Positions 63,096-64,000 of a DNA stretch of 64,000 bases are shown here, piece by piece (the stretch's first letter is position 1; the number at the start of each line of letters is the position of its first letter). The translations under genes were made by a program, and so were the position numbers. Below the pieces are notes generated by a model. That model saw nothing but the letters and a program-made list of their open reading frames with translations. It made no database searches and was not told the origin of the DNA. The stretch is from Rummeliibacillus stabekisii. GTDB taxonomy: Bacteria > Bacillota > Bacilli > Bacillales_A > Planococcaceae. The DNA lies in the NCBI RefSeq assembly GCF_007988965.1, contig NZ_BJVD01000001.1:1116001-1180000 (forward strand), given 5' to 3'.

Positions 63096-63737
63096 TTATA
63101 TAAACTTGTGTGAACCATCGCAATTCGGCATTTTTTTTGACATGCCACATATACAATCGTTCAATCCTTTACCGCTAAGAATTCTTTCGATATTCTTTGT
63201 TATCCTGGCATCTCGCGTTTTTGATTGTTTGGCAGCTGAAAAATGCATGATATAGGCTCTTTGTCGTCCAGGCGTTAATGACTCAAAAGATGCTTTTAAA
63301 GCTGGCATTTCAACAAATTTTGTTTTTAATTCTTCTGGCATCTCTACTTCTTCTTTTTTGGGAGCTACCTTCATGCCGGCCTTTTCCACTTCAATTGCTT
63401 CAAAGATATATGCTTTTACCGTGTCTTTCATAGACTCCATCTCTATGACATTAGCAAATCGAATTTGGCGACCACCTTGTGTATTCTCCCCTGGTTTGAC
63501 TAAGATGCCATTGGGATCTTTTAATAAGGAGCCTTTAAAGAAGCCCAGTGCACAATATTTTTTAAATGCCTGAATCATAACGATATTGTTATCATCCATC
63601 GTGTAGCAAGGAATCCGCCACTTCCATTCTTCCGTAAGGCCACAGGATAGAATTATTTCTCTCAGCAATTTCATTTCCTCTTGCCAAAGGGTCGCACTGT
63701 TTATATATTCATCAATTTTGGGATTCATTTTGCTCAA
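63096..63737 (-). CDS. YdeI-like protein with C-terminal CDGSH iron-sulphur motif
   Basis: 213 residues. An N-terminal DUF1801-type domain (about 1-115, LTEEWKWRIPCYTMDDNNIV) and the YdeI/OmdA region (about 130-185, LTPGRQRAYIMHFSAAKQSK then TRDARITKNIERIL) match the YdeI family. The tail has CICGMSKKMPNCDGSHKFI, an exact C-x-C-x2-S-x3-P-x-C-D-G-S-H motif (Cys195, Cys197, Cys206, His210), the ligand set of a CDGSH 2Fe-2S cluster. TTG at 63737 has AGGAAGG; ATG at 63728 is an alternative. Confidence 0.82.
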   Translation of the reverse strand: MSKMNPKIDEYINSATLWQEEMKLLREIILSCGLTEEWKWRIPCYTMDDNNIVMIQAFKKYCALGFFKGSLLKDPNGILVKPGENTQGGRQIRFANVIEMESMKDTVKAYIFEAIEVEKAGMKVAPKKEEVEMPEELKTKFVEMPALKASFESLTPGRQRAYIMHFSAAKQSKTRDARITKNIERILSGKGLNDCICGMSKKMPNCDGSHKFI

Positions 63738-63761
63738 AACCTTCCTAATTCATTTACTTTA

Positions 63762-64000
63762 CTAATCTCTGACAGAGATAGCTCTTCTTTTTACGTCCTT
63801 CAGATATTCAGAAGCCTCCAGCATCTTTGCGCCATACCAAAACATCTCACCATCTACTAAAAGAATTTTGACCTTTGGAAGGAACTTACGAAATTCTGCT
63901 ATATGCTTTTCTTGAAATGGAAAAGGTTCAGAAGCAAGCAGAAGGACATCAAGATTAGCCTCTGCAAGTTCTTCGTTTGTAACCTCAGGGTATCTTGATT
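63762..64000 (-). CDS. TroA-like metal/cobalamin-binding protein, C-terminal part
   Basis: The frame is open at the right window edge, leaving the last 78 codons. The sequence SRYPEVTNEELAEANLDVLL, then LASEPFPFQEKH and VKILLVDGEMFWYGAKMLEA, is typical of the C-terminal lobe of helical-backbone metal receptors (BtuF/TroA-like). In such proteins Asp/Pro-type turns follow a strand that says the location of a binding site. The N-terminus lies outside the window, so export cannot be judged. Confidence 0.75.
   Translation of the reverse strand, partial: SRYPEVTNEELAEANLDVLLLASEPFPFQEKHIAEFRKFLPKVKILLVDGEMFWYGAKMLEASEYLKDVKRRAISVRD

Overview
The window reads as chromosomal DNA of a low-GC, endospore-forming Gram-positive rod (Bacillales; most likely Planococcaceae/Caryophanaceae such as Lysinibacillus, Viridibacillus or Rummeliibacillus; this is inference from gene content). 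Supporting signs are a GerA-type germinant receptor operon, a gamma-type SASP-like gene, a YqhV homologue, ComK, strong AGGAGG ribosome binding sites with frequent TTG/GTG starts, SigA promoters of TTGACA-N17-TATAAT type, and lipobox or signal-peptide proteins with cell-wall domains. I see no phage, transposase, insertion sequence, rRNA or CRISPR array. It looks like an ordinary chromosomal segment of metabolic, envelope and sporulation modules.

Layout. 0-9 kb: the end of an ion-channel protein, a lone tRNA-Thr(CGT), yxcD with a Gly-rich membrane protein, a secreted 5'-nucleotidase, a hotdog thioesterase, comK with its autoregulatory promoter, a small DUF5658 membrane protein, an extreme His/Trp/Gly/Gln-rich probable spore protein, a six-TM chemoreceptor and a LysM-NlpC/P60 hydrolase behind a structured leader. 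9-18.5 kb: LysE and MFS exporters, small sporulation-type proteins, a secreted propeller-like protein, an aldehyde dehydrogenase, an HlyD/Yip1-like pair and a NERD-domain protein. 18.55-19.1 kb: a two-level tandem repeat array (about 26 units of GGWCACTC inside an exact 103-bp period) with no coding role. 19.1-24.8 kb: rbsRKDACB ribose operon with a SigA promoter overlapped by two LacI/CcpA-type operators. 25-31.7 kb: ydaJKLMN-type exopolysaccharide operon with a degenerate GGDEF protein that keeps its c-di-GMP I-site.

32-37.6 kb: a ProP-type transporter, TspO, a PadR/HAAS pair, a CAP-domain protein and a BltD-type polyamine acetyltransferase. 37.7-43.4 kb: divergent sialic acid locus (two FadR-type regulators, nanK and nanE leftward; nanA and an SSS symporter rightward). 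43.6-45.8 kb: two secreted cell-wall peptidases (C39-like and NlpC/P60). 46-51.3 kb: a Cys-rich pentapeptide protein, then an NCS2 purine-type permease, a YwrD/HpxW-like Ntn hydrolase and an oxalate decarboxylase, which together suggest an oxamate/oxalate module. 51.4-55.5 kb: a Rieske-FAD oxidoreductase (YhfW-like), a YoaK-like protein and a PAS-SpoIIE phosphatase. 55.6-59.2 kb: gerA-gerB-gerC. 59.2-64 kb: a small helical protein, a gene-poor stretch, a BmrA multidrug ABC exporter, a DUF1643 protein, a YdeI protein ending in a CDGSH iron-sulphur motif, and the end of a TroA-like binding protein.

Together the genes describe a soil-type spore former that takes up ribose and sialic acid, exports drugs and amino acids, builds a c-di-GMP-controlled polysaccharide, and can become competent.
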